Assembly (NCBI RefSeq): GCF_014696615.1
Contig: NZ_JACJQJ010000058.1
Location: 1 to 53,231 of the forward strand
Length of the DNA stretch: 53,231 nt
Reading direction: 5' to 3'
Origin: Nostoc linckia FACHB-104
GTDB lineage: Bacteria; Cyanobacteriota; Cyanobacteriia; Cyanobacteriales; Nostocaceae
Below are positions 36,685-46,560 of the stretch, in pieces. Each line of letters starts with the position of its first letter. Within the stretch, counting starts at the first letter, position 1. The notes under the pieces are model-generated. The model was not told the origin of the DNA. It did no database searches and worked only from the letters and a program-made list of their open reading frames with translations. The position numbers and the translations under genes are program-made.

Positions 36685-37386
36685 CTAAACTTGGCGTGTG
36701 CGTAATAGTTCAGCATAAGCTGTTGCTGTATCCTTCATATATTGGTACTCTTCTCGAATTTTTTTGTATTGATTATCAATCAATACAGCATTATCTAGCA
36801 GCAAATTCGGCTCATATCCGGCAATTTGTCTGCCAATCAACATTTCTCTAATAAAGCCAATGTATACTTGCTGTAATTCTTCAGCTTTATCTAGCAAATT
36901 CTCAATTTGCAATAATGCTCTCTCATAAATTTCCTGTTGACTTGCATAAAAGTCTGAGGTTGCTACTAAGTCCAGTAATTCGTTGATTTTGCGCCACTGC
37001 TTTCTTAAATTTAAAATTTCTGGCTCGACAAATTGAATATGTTCATTCATTAAAAATGCTAGTTCTTGGGCTGCTTTAATATTAGTTCTAGCTCGATTAT
37101 CTGCTTTCTCTAAATTAGGAATACTGATAGATTCAAGATTATGCCAGGAATAAATATACTCAATACCTTCTTGAGTTAACTTGGGAAAAACAACTCGGAT
37201 TCTACGATTCTCTTTAACTGCAAAAAAAATACCTAAATTACCTAAAGGTAAATTTGGGTAACGAGTATTTGCTCCATCAACTTCTACCACCAAGTTACTT
37301 CTGATTTTCTCTATCTTTTGATTGGGATACAAGACAAACCAATATCCTGCACCTAAAAGGACGATTAAAAAGATGATAAATTCCAT
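36685..37386 (-). CDS. membrane-anchored hypothetical protein
   Basis: A 233-aa protein with one N-terminal membrane helix (IIFLIVLLGAGYWFVLYP, residues 3-20), and then a soluble region. The first soluble part (EVDGANTRYPNLPLGNLGIFFAVKENRRIRVVF) looks strand-rich, and the second (about 100-225) is a long coiled-coil-like helix pair (NKAEELQQVYIGFIREMLIGRQI, IDNQYKKIREEYQYMKDTATAYAELLRT). It is 9 bp downstream of the next gene on the same strand and probably co-transcribed. I do not recognise a family. Confidence 0.6.
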   Translation of the reverse strand: MEFIIFLIVLLGAGYWFVLYPNQKIEKIRSNLVVEVDGANTRYPNLPLGNLGIFFAVKENRRIRVVFPKLTQEGIEYIYSWHNLESISIPNLEKADNRARTNIKAAQELAFLMNEHIQFVEPEILNLRKQWRKINELLDLVATSDFYASQQEIYERALLQIENLLDKAEELQQVYIGFIREMLIGRQIAGYEPNLLLDNAVLIDNQYKKIREEYQYMKDTATAYAELLRTRQV

Positions 37387-37395
37387 TCTTATGGT

Positions 37396-37974
37396 TCAGT
37401 CTGGAAAAGCCAGACCAGTCATAGGGTCACGGATATATAACCCTAGTGTAAGCGATCGCATTACTTCATCCCAAACAGGTATTAGCTGTTCTGCTTGATC
37501 TGCCCAATAATCAAAGGTAATCAAGCATTGAATATTCGACCCCAAACCAATGCAAGTGCGCGAAAAAGCTTCCCGTGGTTCTGCTTGGGTGTCAATAAAC
37601 TTAATCTCTGTCCAGACAATCTTGGCGGTTTGGCGTTTGACAGTGATGATTTCTCCTCTCTCAATGACATCGCGCCCGTCGTCGTCCATAATTTTTTTCA
37701 ATGTGGACTTGAGGGGAAACATACTCCAGTCGTTGGGTGGGAGATGATTAAAAGATACTTCTAAGCAACAATCATCATTGGGCGGTTTTTTATCGAGGAA
37801 CTTAAATGATTTTTCTTGCGGCTCAAAATGCCAATTTTGCGGAACATTGAAGCGAACAGCCCCGCGATTAGCTACAAAAATTTTGTAACCTGATGGTGAT
37901 TCCCAGTGATGATCGGGTTTTAGTTCAAGCGTTTCTTTAATCCACTGGAGATTGCTTTTTTTACGCTTCGTCAT
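37396..37974 (-). CDS. hypothetical protein (192 aa)
   Basis: A soluble 192-aa protein with no signal peptide. A beta-rich pattern with aromatic residues is visible (GYKIFVANRGAVRFNVPQNWHFEP, CCLEVSFNHLP, RQTAKIVWTEIKFI, NIQCLITFDYWADQ), similar in feel to small Mog1/PsbP-like folds, but I cannot assign it. It precedes the membrane-anchored gene by 9 bp, so the two likely form one operon. Full-length and undamaged; function unknown. Confidence 0.6.
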   Translation of the reverse strand: MTKRKKSNLQWIKETLELKPDHHWESPSGYKIFVANRGAVRFNVPQNWHFEPQEKSFKFLDKKPPNDDCCLEVSFNHLPPNDWSMFPLKSTLKKIMDDDGRDVIERGEIITVKRQTAKIVWTEIKFIDTQAEPREAFSRTCIGLGSNIQCLITFDYWADQAEQLIPVWDEVMRSLTLGLYIRDPMTGLAFPD

Positions 37975-38043
37975 AGTATTTTTGCAAATCTGCGGAAGAG
38001 GTGCAATCGCTGCTTTTGGTTAATGATATCAAATTTATTTAGG

Positions 38044-38151
38044 TTGATGACTGATGACTGATGACTGTTGACTGATGACTGATGACTGATGACGGTTGAC
38101 TGATGACGGTTGACTGATGACTGTTGACTGATGACTGTTGACTGTTGACGG
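38044..38151. repeat. 7-bp tandem repeat array (TGACTGA/TGACTGT)
   Basis: About 15 contiguous heptamers of TGACTGA, TGACTGT and TGACGGT type, a long short-tandem-repeat (STRR) array. The unit variants alternate in blocks. It lies in the intergenic space between the OYE and the hypothetical operon. The two strands give an apparent but false 74-aa open frame of Ser/Val/His repeats. Confidence 0.85.
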
Positions 38152-38252
38152 GAAGGGGAAACAAATAATTTTTGGCTGTTGTACAGATGCGATGAATCGT
38201 GTCTCTGCGATTTTTGATAGACGCGATGAATCGCGTCTCTACAAGGTTTAAA

Positions 38253-39338
38253 CTATGAATCAAGAAATGGGTAATCTGTGTAGCCTTTTTCTAAATCTTT
38301 TTCGCCTATACCGTAAAAGGTTGCGGGGTTGGGTGTGTTGAAGTTAGCATCAACAGCAAAGCGTTGGGGTAAGTCGGGGTTAGCGATAAATAACTTACCA
38401 AAAGAAACTAATTCAGCATTACCTGTTGCTAAAACAGCATTTCCTTTTGACTTATCGTAGCCGCCATTGGTAATAATTGTACTTTGATACAATGGGCGGA
38501 ATATTGGCAGCACAGGGTTGAGAACTTCGCGGGTGTTCAAATCAACTTCGTTTGGTTCCATTAAATGCACATAGGCGAGATTAAATTTATTCAGTTCCCC
38601 TATTACATAGCCAAAGGTTGCTTGTGGGTTTGAGTCGTACATTCCGTAAAATGTATTACTTGGCGACAACTTAATACCGATGCGATCGCTTCCGAAAACG
38701 CTGCTGACTGTTTCTACAATTTCTAGTAGGAACCGCGCCCGATTTTCCACTGAACCACCATATTTATCAGTTCGTTGGTTGGAACCATCTTGAAGAAATT
38801 GGTCGATGAGGTAGCCGAAAGCACTATGCAATTCAATACCATCAAAACCAGCTTGCTGGGCATTGATTGCACCCTGGCGAAATTGCTCGACAATTTGGGG
38901 TATTTCCTCAGTTTCTAAAGCGCGTGGCGTGTCTAAATTTACTTTACCAATAGGAGTATGTAATGTGCCTGTAGCTGCGATCGCACTGGGAGCAATCGGC
39001 ATTTCTCCATTTAATAGGCTAGGATGAGCAATCCGTCCACTGTGCCAAAGTTGCAAGAAAATTTTGCCGCCTTTATTATGTACTGCTTGAGTAACTTGCT
39101 GCCATCCTGCTATCTGTTCCGGCGAGTAAATTCCCGGACAATTCATGTAGCCGTTACTTAGAGGAGATACCATTGTACATTCGGTAATAATTAAGCCGGC
39201 GATCGCTCTTTGTGCATAATAAGTTGCCATTAAAGGTGTGGGAATTGAGCCAACTGCACGTAAGCGTGTCATGGGTGCCATAACTATGCGGTTGGGTAAA
39301 GTTAAAGCACCAAGCTGCACAGGCGACAATAAATCCAT
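38253..39338 (-). CDS. Old Yellow Enzyme-type alkene reductase
   Basis: A 361-aa TIM-barrel flavoenzyme of the OYE family: the N-terminal MAPMTRLRA, QLWHSGR (FMN/substrate), IELHSAFGYLIDQFLQDGSNQRTDKYGGS, and the C-terminal FGKLFIANPDLP flavin-phosphate block. It should reduce activated C=C bonds using NAD(P)H and FMN. Unusually, the active-site pair normally His-x-x-Asn (HxAN or HxAH) reads His-Ser-Ala-Phe here, so the second substrate-binding residue is Phe. It is divergent from a HxlR-type regulator 116 bp away, a common OYE control arrangement. Confidence 0.9.
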   Translation of the reverse strand: MDLLSPVQLGALTLPNRIVMAPMTRLRAVGSIPTPLMATYYAQRAIAGLIITECTMVSPLSNGYMNCPGIYSPEQIAGWQQVTQAVHNKGGKIFLQLWHSGRIAHPSLLNGEMPIAPSAIAATGTLHTPIGKVNLDTPRALETEEIPQIVEQFRQGAINAQQAGFDGIELHSAFGYLIDQFLQDGSNQRTDKYGGSVENRARFLLEIVETVSSVFGSDRIGIKLSPSNTFYGMYDSNPQATFGYVIGELNKFNLAYVHLMEPNEVDLNTREVLNPVLPIFRPLYQSTIITNGGYDKSKGNAVLATGNAELVSFGKLFIANPDLPQRFAVDANFNTPNPATFYGIGEKDLEKGYTDYPFLDS

Positions 39339-39454
39339 CGATAGTACCTTTGTTGATATTACTGGCTGTCATGAAAAATCATGGACTCCCGCCCAAGGGT
39401 AGAATAAACTGTTGATTCACCACAAGTAGAAATCAACAGTTTGTAACTAACCAA

Positions 39455-39811
39455 ATGGTGCGTAATTTTCCCGAACCAGAACTATTTACTCTCGACTGTC
39501 CCACTCAACAAATTCTTGATGTGATTGCAGATAAGTGGAGTGTAATTGTCATATATTGTCTTGCCTATGGAGCTAAACGCTACAGCCAGATTCAGCGCCG
39601 CATTGAGGGAATTTCCCAAAAAGTTTTAACGCAGACATTGCGAAACTTAGAACGACATGGGTTAGTTGAGCGAAAAAATGTAGAGTACTCTCTCACATCC
39701 TTGGGGGTAACGTTGCTGGAGCCATTACAAGAAATTGCTGCATGGTCAAGAGTTCATTTTTCTGAAGTTGCAGAATTCCGCGATCGCTACGACCAACAGT
39801 TTTGGCGCTGA
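39455..39811 (+). CDS. HxlR-family transcriptional regulator
   Basis: A 118-aa winged-helix protein of the HxlR family: CPTQQILDVIADKWSVIVIYCLAYGAKRYSQIQRRIEGISQKVLTQTLRNLERHGLVER, the helix-turn-helix plus wing, and a final helical dimer segment. A Cys (Cys15) is at the N-terminal position where HxlR proteins such as YodB and HypR sense thiol-reactive compounds. It is divergent from the OYE gene and probably controls it, and would respond to electrophiles or quinones. Confidence 0.92.
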   Translation: MVRNFPEPELFTLDCPTQQILDVIADKWSVIVIYCLAYGAKRYSQIQRRIEGISQKVLTQTLRNLERHGLVERKNVEYSLTSLGVTLLEPLQEIAAWSRVHFSEVAEFRDRYDQQFWR

Positions 39812-39921
39812 TGCTTTACGCTATCGCTAACGCATCCTACGCGAACTTCAAAAATCTAGATTGGGAGATGAATTTAATTCATCCCCCAAGAATTAATTAC
39901 AGCAAATTGATGAAAAATTAC

Positions 39922-40509
39922 CTACTGATTAGAAAGCTTAAATATTCCTCCATTGCTGACTGGGAGAGCATAAGCTATTTGATCGAGCGAAATCTTATCT
40001 GGGTTGTTACTCGTCAAATCTTTGAAGAAAGTACCACGGTGTTCAGGTGTTACAAGTAGAGTAGCTGAATCTGAACCAGAAAGTGAAGACAAGAAAATTT
40101 CTACGTACCCACGAGCCTCAAAGTTTGCTCCCGAAGTTACAGCAGCTTTTGTAATATCAGGTTGCAAAAGAAGTAAACTAGTACCATTCTCAGGAATTGT
40201 AAAAGTCAGCCGTGCCTTATTATTCTGTGGAACTTTTTCCGGCACAAGTGAAGAATTGGAGATGATGTTCACTCCAGAAATATCTACAGCTTCGAGAAAA
40301 TCATCAAAATTTTTGGGGAGTGCTGTCGGATTACCAGGATCACTGGGGAATTTGACCGTAAATACTAAAGATAGTGTAACAGGAAAAAAGTTCACATTAG
40401 CAATGGTCAAGAAATAGCCTTGAATTACCTTACGGCTAAGATTTTCTAGCCCTTTAACGGGTGGTAATTGTGGCTTCAATAATACTTCAAATGTAGAAAC
40501 GAGTGCCAT
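39922..40509 (-). CDS. hypothetical protein (beta-rich, 195 aa)
   Basis: A 195-aa protein from ATG 40509 (MALVSTFEVLLKPQLPPVKG). No signal peptide or transmembrane helix. The sequence suggests a beta-sandwich (VIQGYFLTIANVNFFPVTLSLVFTVKF, KARLTFTIPENGTSLLLLQPD, EARGYVEIFLSS, SATLLVTPEHRG). It may be a structural or carbohydrate-associated protein. No family is recognised. The longer open frame to 40554 is not favoured. It is in nifD element cargo, with its own promoter region upstream. Confidence 0.6.
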   Translation of the reverse strand: MALVSTFEVLLKPQLPPVKGLENLSRKVIQGYFLTIANVNFFPVTLSLVFTVKFPSDPGNPTALPKNFDDFLEAVDISGVNIISNSSLVPEKVPQNNKARLTFTIPENGTSLLLLQPDITKAAVTSGANFEARGYVEIFLSSLSGSDSATLLVTPEHRGTFFKDLTSNNPDKISLDQIAYALPVSNGGIFKLSNQ

Positions 40510-40678
40510 AGTTTTTCTTGTGATTGAATTATTTAAATACACTGTAATTAACAAAAATTTAAATGTTTAGTACCCTTGAGGGTACCATTGTAAATATGCA
40601 GTAATATCAAAATTCACTAAGACCAAATTCAGTTTTAGGCACTCAATTTTTTGGGCTACTGACAGTTTTATGTCACAA

Positions 40679-40716
40679 AAGATTTACCTTTCAAATGGGG
40701 CAAAAAAGTAAATCTT
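40679..40716 (-). terminator. hairpin downstream of the dienelactone hydrolase gene
   Basis: Perfect 9-bp arms AAGATTTAC and GTAAATCTT around a 20-nt loop, 67 bp past the stop of the minus-strand gene. T-rich stretches lie on both sides. It is a plausible terminator. Confidence 0.45.
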
Positions 40717-40782
40717 CTGCTTTTTTATCATATAGAGGAAGTTTGAAAACAGGGTATATTCACATTGGCGAAAACCCCATGT

Positions 40783-41508
40783 TTACACAGTTTCATTCCT
40801 GAGATGTTTATGGAAAAATTGTGTCAGTTCGCGCCAAGAGTCTGCGGCGGCTGAGGGATTGTAGGAGGAACGCTCATTACAGAAAAATCCATGATCTGCA
40901 TCGGGATAAACTTTCAAAATGTATTCTTTGCCGAGTTCTTGAAAGCAAGATTCGATTTGTTTAATGCGATCGCCTGGAATAAATGGATCTTTATCACCAA
41001 AGAATAAGTAAACTGGTACTGTAATGTTTTTGACGGCAAATAGCCACTCATCTAGAACCATTCCATAGAAAGGAGCCGCAGCCGCAATCTCTGGCGATAA
41101 ATAGCAAGCAGTGAAAAAACTCAACCCACCACCTAAGCAAAAGCCAGTTACGCCCACTTTATCTGGATACACATCGGTTCGTGATTTTACATAAGTCAAT
41201 GCTGCTTGAATATCTTCTTCCATCGGTTTGCCAAAATCGAGGCGATACATCATCGCCATTGCTTGCTCAACTTCCTCGTATCCAAATTTATTGTTTGGCA
41301 ATTCGCGATAATACAAATCTGGAACCAGAACTACATACCCTTCCTGAGCAATTCGGACTGCGACATCTTTAATATGTGATGTTAAACCAAATGCTTCCAT
41401 CAGCAAAAGGACTGCTGGCTGGCGTTCATTTTTAGTAGATGTACATAACCAAGCTGGCATTTTGCCGTCAGGCGTGGAAATTATCACCTCTGTTTGCTCA
41501 ATTTGCAT
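40783..41508 (-). CDS. dienelactone hydrolase family protein
   Basis: A 241-aa alpha/beta hydrolase of the DLH type. The catalytic triad is visible: Cys124 in the nucleophile elbow GFCLGGG, Asp174 (or Asp172) in FFGDKDPFIP, and His206 in DADHGFF. No signal peptide is seen. DLH enzymes open lactone or ester bonds, though cyanobacterial members often have unknown substrates. Its upstream neighbour (102 bp) is an AraC-family gene in the same orientation, probably its regulator. Confidence 0.92.
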   Translation of the reverse strand: MQIEQTEVIISTPDGKMPAWLCTSTKNERQPAVLLLMEAFGLTSHIKDVAVRIAQEGYVVLVPDLYYRELPNNKFGYEEVEQAMAMMYRLDFGKPMEEDIQAALTYVKSRTDVYPDKVGVTGFCLGGGLSFFTACYLSPEIAAAAPFYGMVLDEWLFAVKNITVPVYLFFGDKDPFIPGDRIKQIESCFQELGKEYILKVYPDADHGFFCNERSSYNPSAAADSWRELTQFFHKHLRNETV

Positions 41509-41610
41509 TATTACCTCCGCCGCTGCAATTTTCTCTGTTATTGATAGCTTAAGAAGTCAGCTAGGCACTACTCTAGAAAAAAGTTGCGGAGTCTTAGTAT
41601 ATTTTTGCGC

Positions 41611-42519
41611 TCAGGCTGATGTGAATTGCTTTGGTGTTACGCCCACAACGCGCTTAAAATATCGCGTCAAGTGACTTTGATCGCAAAAACCGACTCTCAC
41701 AGCTATGTCTGCAATGTTGAGTTGACTATGCTGTAACAGATATTTAGCTTGATTAATCCGACATTGCAAAATATATTGGTGAGGCGTAATACCCATAGTT
41801 TGCTTAAACAAACGCAAAAAATGATATTGACTCATCTGAGCGATCGCAGCTATTTCACTCAGCTTTATCTCTTGATGAAGATGTTCATGAATATACTCTT
41901 TTACCTGTTGCAACTTTAATTGAGATAAGCCATCAGCATAGCTAGACAGTTTAGGTTGGGTAGTGCAATAGTTGCGTAATAAATGAATGGCTAATGTGGT
42001 TTTGAGACTATCAATTAGTAAATAGCCTCCCATTTTACCTGATTCTAATTCTGCTTTTAAAGCCCAAAAAATACCTTGGATTAATTCATCTTGCTTACTC
42101 ATAAAATGAGGGATAAGTTGAATGCGATCGCAATTCACTAAATCCTCCCCAACTTGTTTGAGCAGTGCTGCATCAAATGCCAAAATCATAAACTGAGCTG
42201 GGGTATTCCAATTGCAACGGTGGGAAATACCTTCAGGAATAATGGCAATATCGCCCGAATTGCGCCTTTCTTTTGTCAACTGTCCATCTAACCATCGTTC
42301 GCCTGATGAGTAACTTGATGATAAGTCGGAAAGTCCAGCCGCAATGACATGCATTGTGTGTTGATGTTCAGCTATCTCGAATTTTGGCTGTTGATGAAGT
42401 TCAAAATGCATACCATCCCATCCCGAACTTGAGAGAACAGCCGGTTGAGGTACAAACGCATTTGATGCTTTCTCTTGACGGTAATCAATAACTTTCAGCT
42501 TTTGCTCTACTGTTCTCAT
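41611..42519 (-). CDS. AraC-family transcriptional regulator
   Basis: A 302-aa regulator. The N-terminal cupin-like sensor domain (about 25-165) includes QPKFEIAEHQHTMHVIAAG and the GDIAIIPEGISHRCNW strand-turn. The C-terminal HTH_18 domain (about 205-300) has both helix-turn-helix units: LSEIAAIAQMSQYHFLRLFKQTMGITPHQYILQCRI, and then LNIADIAVRVGFCDQSHLTRYFKRVVGVTPKQF, the AraC signature. It likely controls the dienelactone hydrolase gene that follows. The effector is unknown. Confidence 0.93.
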   Translation of the reverse strand: MRTVEQKLKVIDYRQEKASNAFVPQPAVLSSSGWDGMHFELHQQPKFEIAEHQHTMHVIAAGLSDLSSSYSSGERWLDGQLTKERRNSGDIAIIPEGISHRCNWNTPAQFMILAFDAALLKQVGEDLVNCDRIQLIPHFMSKQDELIQGIFWALKAELESGKMGGYLLIDSLKTTLAIHLLRNYCTTQPKLSSYADGLSQLKLQQVKEYIHEHLHQEIKLSEIAAIAQMSQYHFLRLFKQTMGITPHQYILQCRINQAKYLLQHSQLNIADIAVRVGFCDQSHLTRYFKRVVGVTPKQFTSA

Positions 42520-42726
42520 CTTCTCGCGAAACAGGTAGGGGATGTATCTATTCTGACTTTTTTTTCACATACATAGGCGATCGCTTCCTGTGGTTGTTAT
42601 GTTTGAGATTTCTTACTTTTGGTTTGATGATATCTCGAACTTCTGGATGAGACCAAGGGTTTTTGATTTGTGCGACCTTACATAGGTAAGCAGAAAGACT
42701 TAATATTCAGAACTAGAAGAAAAACC

Positions 42727-43266
42727 ATGCCCGATCAAACATTCAGACAAAACATCCCAGAAGTTGACCCCACAGAGATTGAAGATTCGAGAACTGCGAT
42801 CGCAGACGAAAATCGCTCTTTTCTCGAAAAAGTCATGGTAAGAAGCGGATTTGCTGATTTATATGATGCCAGAGATTTTAGCGAAGTCGTATTTCGCGTT
42901 ATGCGTGACTTAATGACAACAGAAGCGAGCGATCGCGTTGAGTCAGAATTACATACAGAAGCTTTACCTACAGATGAAAAAGCGCTCCAGATGGAAGTAT
43001 CTGAACTCTGGAAAGACACCAATCCCATTGTGAGATTTTTAAGCCGAGTACGTCAACCTTTGAGAGGCCCGGCTCCCCTTGGTATTGATTCCAATCTATT
43101 CCTTACCAGAGTTGCAAATGAAGGCGGACTACCTGGTTCAGTAAATAGAGATCAAGCAATTCAAGCAGTATTTTCTGCAACCAAAGAGGAACTTTCTCAA
43201 GAACGGATTCAGGAAATTGCTGGTTGGCTCCCCGATCGCATTCGTGAACTTTGGGATCAAGCTTAA
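42727..43266 (+). CDS. DUF2267-type protein
   Basis: A 179-aa soluble protein from ATG 42727 (MPDQTFRQNIPEVDPTEIEDS); the open frame extends 19 codons upstream without support. The DUF2267 pattern appears twice: SFLEKVMVRSGFADLYDARDFSEVVFRVMRDLMTTEASDRVESEL, and NLFLTRVANEGGLPGSVNRDQAIQAVFSATKEELSQERIQEIAGWLPDRIRELW. Members are small helical proteins often seen with stress genes, with no established biochemical role. It ends at a terminator (43290). Confidence 0.82.
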   Translation: MPDQTFRQNIPEVDPTEIEDSRTAIADENRSFLEKVMVRSGFADLYDARDFSEVVFRVMRDLMTTEASDRVESELHTEALPTDEKALQMEVSELWKDTNPIVRFLSRVRQPLRGPAPLGIDSNLFLTRVANEGGLPGSVNRDQAIQAVFSATKEELSQERIQEIAGWLPDRIRELWDQA

Positions 43267-43289
43267 TTAGAACCCTAGAACCAATCAGT

Positions 43290-43323
43290 CTGTTTGTGAT
43301 GATGAGCCGCAAACAGGCTTTTT
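43290..43323 (+). terminator. rho-independent terminator after the DUF2267 gene
   Basis: Stem CTGTTTG/CAAACAG with a 13-nt loop, and then GCTTTTTG. It lies 23 bp after the stop at 43266 and also borders the end of the convergent gene at 43328, so it may serve both. Confidence 0.7.
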
Positions 43324-43327
43324 GTGG

Positions 43328-44002
43328 TTAATAGATTTCTTTGTTAATATCTCCAAATTTCACATTTTTCAGGTATTCATATTTATGCTGTAAGCTGCGA
43401 AAGTTACTTTCAATTAAAGGGAAAAGCTTTTCGGGGAATGGTTCATTCATATCTACGGGATTAAATCTTTCCAGTTCTTTGACCGAACGGATTGTTTTAT
43501 ATACTGCAACGTGCTTGATATATTTTAATAGCTCATTAATCAAGTCTTTGCCATTATTGGAATTTTCTGCTAAATGAATTTTAGATTCGATAATATCAAC
43601 TATTTCTTGATGATTCTTGAGAATAAATTCTTTTTCTATCGCCATACTTGCAGCTTCAGGTAAAACATTTTGTTCAGGACTCAAAGACTTAATTCGCTTC
43701 CACATAACATTATCTTTCTCCAGCCGCAAGTATATAGGCCAGTAGAACTCAGATATTTGTCTTTCGATAAATTCAAGCTCTGCATTATGCCGAGCCATCG
43801 CAATCTCATTCTCAAGCTCAGAAATTTGTTGCTTCTGTTGATGCTCTAACTCGGCAATGAGTTGTCTTTGATGATATTTTTCGTTAGTTTCACTCTTAAA
43901 TATCTCAAATCTTTCGTTAAGCCAGTAGCCTGCAACCAAGACAATCCCACCAATCAAGATTTTATCAACAACTAATTCAATAATCGTTTCAGAAAGAGCC
44001 AT
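43328..44002 (-). CDS. membrane-anchored coiled-coil hypothetical protein
   Basis: A 224-aa protein with an N-terminal membrane helix (VDKILIGGIVLVAGYWLN, residues 12-29), and then a charged coiled coil (FEIFKSETNEKYHQRQLIAELEHQQKQQISELENEIAM) and a mixed soluble domain (about 85-224) with several aromatic residues (ISEFYWPIYLRLEKDNVMWKRIKSL). No family is recognised. It stands alone, convergent with the DUF2267 gene. Codon use looks native, with nothing to suggest decay. Confidence 0.6.
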   Translation of the reverse strand: MALSETIIELVVDKILIGGIVLVAGYWLNERFEIFKSETNEKYHQRQLIAELEHQQKQQISELENEIAMARHNAELEFIERQISEFYWPIYLRLEKDNVMWKRIKSLSPEQNVLPEAASMAIEKEFILKNHQEIVDIIESKIHLAENSNNGKDLINELLKYIKHVAVYKTIRSVKELERFNPVDMNEPFPEKLFPLIESNFRSLQHKYEYLKNVKFGDINKEIY

Positions 44003-44157
44003 GTAACAATTCTCGCCTCCGTTCTTGGGCTACAAACGACGACACAATTGTAACCAGCAAAATGAAAAATGACTGCTGCGTAATATTACACAAAGTTAAG
44101 TATCTAATATTTCTAATTTGCAGAGCATATAAACACATTTAAGCAAAAACTACATAC

Positions 44158-46374
44158 TCACCTTTGCTGCGTGGGAATTTCAATGACAAATTCCGAACCT
44201 TCTCCCACAACAGAATTACAATACAACTTACCCCCATGCCGTTGGGTGATAATTTGATAGCTGATAAACAATCCTAGCCCTGTACCTTTACCCACAGGCT
44301 TGGTTGTGAAAAACGGATCGAAAATGCGCGATCGCACCGCTTCAGTCATTCCGACTCCGTTATCTGCGATCGCAATCATAATTGCACCCTCGATTACTTG
44401 GGTGCGGATGGTAATTGTGGGTGTAGATGATGCTTCCAGTGCATCAATTGCATTCGCCAATACATTCATCAACGCCTGATTTAATTCACCTGCATAGCAT
44501 TCGGTTTGGGGTAAACTACCATAGTCTTTAATAATGCTAATTTCGGGGCGTTCATTATTAGCATTAAGATGATGCTGCAAAATCATGATTGTGCTATCAA
44601 TACCTTCATGAATATCAACAATTTTGCAGTCTGCTTCATCGAGGCGGGAAAAGTTACGCAGTGATAAAACAATCTCCCGTACTCGCCCAGTTCCATTTGC
44701 CATTGATTGTAGAATTTTATTTAAATCTTCTGTTAAAAAATCTAAGTCAATTTCTGATAGTCTTTCTTCTATTTCCTGTGGTGGACTCAACAAATATTCC
44801 TGATAAAGTTGGATTAATTCCAGTAAATCTTGGCTATAGTTGGTGACATAACTGAGATTACCGTGAATAAAATTGATGGGATTATTGATTTCATGAGCAA
44901 CTCCCGCTACCATTTGTCCCAGCGCCGACATTTTTTCACTTTGGATCATCTGCGCCTGGGTGCGATGTAGTTCTTGCACTGTATTTTGTAACTCAGTTGT
45001 TCTTTCTGTCACCCGTTGTTCTAATTCAGCATTCGCTTGTTCAAGTTGGGTAAAAGAAGTTTTCAATTGACTAGCCATGCTATTAAAAGAATTAGCCAAT
45101 CGCCCTAACTCATCTTGGCGAGTGACATCAAGATGAATCTCAAAATTACCATTTGTCAGTTGGTCGCTAGCAACTGTTAAATTCTGTAGTGGTTTAGCAA
45201 CCTGTTGTTGTAGCACCGAAAATAACAGTATCACTTCTACAAGCAGTGCCATAGCACCAGCAGCCAGTACAAATCGCGCCGTGTCAAATGCGGCTCCTGA
45301 TAGCAAAGACTTGGGATAAACTGTGACAAAATACCAATCAGGGCCAGCTAAACGCGCGATCGCTAAGAATTCATTGTTTTGGGAATTCTCGATCACGCTT
45401 CTGGTTTGATTTTGAGCTAATTGCCAAATTTTTTGAACATGAGAATCATTGATACTACTAATTTTTAGCTGACCTTGCGCTTGCTCAATTTTATCCATGT
45501 AATCAGGATGAGCAATCAACCGTCCATCACCACGAAAAATTAAATTGTAGGTTCCTGGTAAGCGATTTTTGATGGTTTGTGCGATCAAATCTGTCAGCAC
45601 AATATCATGTCCAGTAGTACCCAAAAAGCGATCGCCATCATACACAGGAACAATCGCAGACACCATCCAAATGTTGACATTTGGATCGCGATAAACCCCT
45701 GTCCATGCAGGTTTGCGTCCAGGGTTATGCACTGGATCGGCTATGTAGAAAAATTCTTGTTTTGTCAAATCGAAGTCAGAAGGCCCTATTAGATTCAGTG
45801 GTACGCCTTTCCAGTAAAGTACACTATTCTTCTGAGGCGTATTGAAATAAGTATCTGGAAAGCGCACACTCCACGCCGGGCCATAAGCTTGAACCAAGTT
45901 ATAACCTGTGATAAACACCCGTTTGAGTGTCGTATCCATGTGGCTATCTCGACTAATAAAGCTCGTAGGATATTGAGCCGTATCAAATGCAGAGATAGGT
46001 TGTGCTTGAGGTACATTCCGTAAAGTTCCATCTGACCAGCGAAAATGTACGCGATCAAACTCTGCAGCAAAATCACGATTACTCGGTTGCTTAATTTGTT
46101 CTAAAATCTGCTGTTGCAAAAATATGAGATTGTCTTGTGCCAGTTTAAAAATAGCGCTTTCTCGCTGTCCTCGTTCAGTAATGTATTTCTCTAACTGCTT
46201 CTTAGTTTGTACTTCCAAATTAGATATAACGTGAAAGTAGCTCACACCTGTGGAAATCAACACAACCCCTGCTACTCGCAGAGTCATATTCCGCAAAGTT
46301 TTACGTGTCAGTGATGTCTTGGTACTTGGCAAATTTACAAAAAACCGCTGCAACAGAGAAAATGGCTGTAACAT
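44158..46374 (-). CDS. transmembrane CACHE-HAMP sensor histidine kinase
   Basis: A 738-aa kinase. TM1 is at about 32-50 ([17 protein letters not shown]). An extracytoplasmic double-CACHE sensor (about 55-365) has the conserved [35 protein letters not shown] strand set, and TM2 is at about 366-388. HAMP (390-440), a coiled coil, HisKA with His494 ([12 protein letters not shown]), and HATPase with DNGVGM (671-676) and GKGTGLGL (695-702) follow. The periplasmic CACHE domain should bind a small molecule, perhaps an amine or amino acid. No response regulator is adjacent, so it is an orphan kinase. It is the largest cargo gene of the nifD element. Confidence 0.92.
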   Translation of the reverse strand: MLQPFSLLQRFFVNLPSTKTSLTRKTLRNMTLRVAGVVLISTGVSYFHVISNLEVQTKKQLEKYITERGQRESAIFKLAQDNLIFLQQQILEQIKQPSNRDFAAEFDRVHFRWSDGTLRNVPQAQPISAFDTAQYPTSFISRDSHMDTTLKRVFITGYNLVQAYGPAWSVRFPDTYFNTPQKNSVLYWKGVPLNLIGPSDFDLTKQEFFYIADPVHNPGRKPAWTGVYRDPNVNIWMVSAIVPVYDGDRFLGTTGHDIVLTDLIAQTIKNRLPGTYNLIFRGDGRLIAHPDYMDKIEQAQGQLKISSINDSHVQKIWQLAQNQTRSVIENSQNNEFLAIARLAGPDWYFVTVYPKSLLSGAAFDTARFVLAAGAMALLVEVILLFSVLQQQVAKPLQNLTVASDQLTNGNFEIHLDVTRQDELGRLANSFNSMASQLKTSFTQLEQANAELEQRVTERTTELQNTVQELHRTQAQMIQSEKMSALGQMVAGVAHEINNPINFIHGNLSYVTNYSQDLLELIQLYQEYLLSPPQEIEERLSEIDLDFLTEDLNKILQSMANGTGRVREIVLSLRNFSRLDEADCKIVDIHEGIDSTIMILQHHLNANNERPEISIIKDYGSLPQTECYAGELNQALMNVLANAIDALEASSTPTITIRTQVIEGAIMIAIADNGVGMTEAVRSRIFDPFFTTKPVGKGTGLGLFISYQIITQRHGGKLYCNSVVGEGSEFVIEIPTQQR

Positions 46375-46560
46375 AAGGCCCGCATCAAATTAATTTCTCT
46401 TTACCAGGAAAGGCAGAGGACAGGAGGCAGAAAGAATGTTTCCTGCCTTCTTGAATAATAGAATGCCCATATTTATGGCAATAATTAGGGAAATTCTCAA
46501 TAGCAACCCATCTAATACAAAGGATGCGATACCGCAGGCGATCGCATCCTTTACCTCAAC

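Noticed and set aside
38041-38263. 74-aa Ser/Val/His-rich minus-strand frame
   Set aside because: It is the 7-bp tandem repeat read in one frame.
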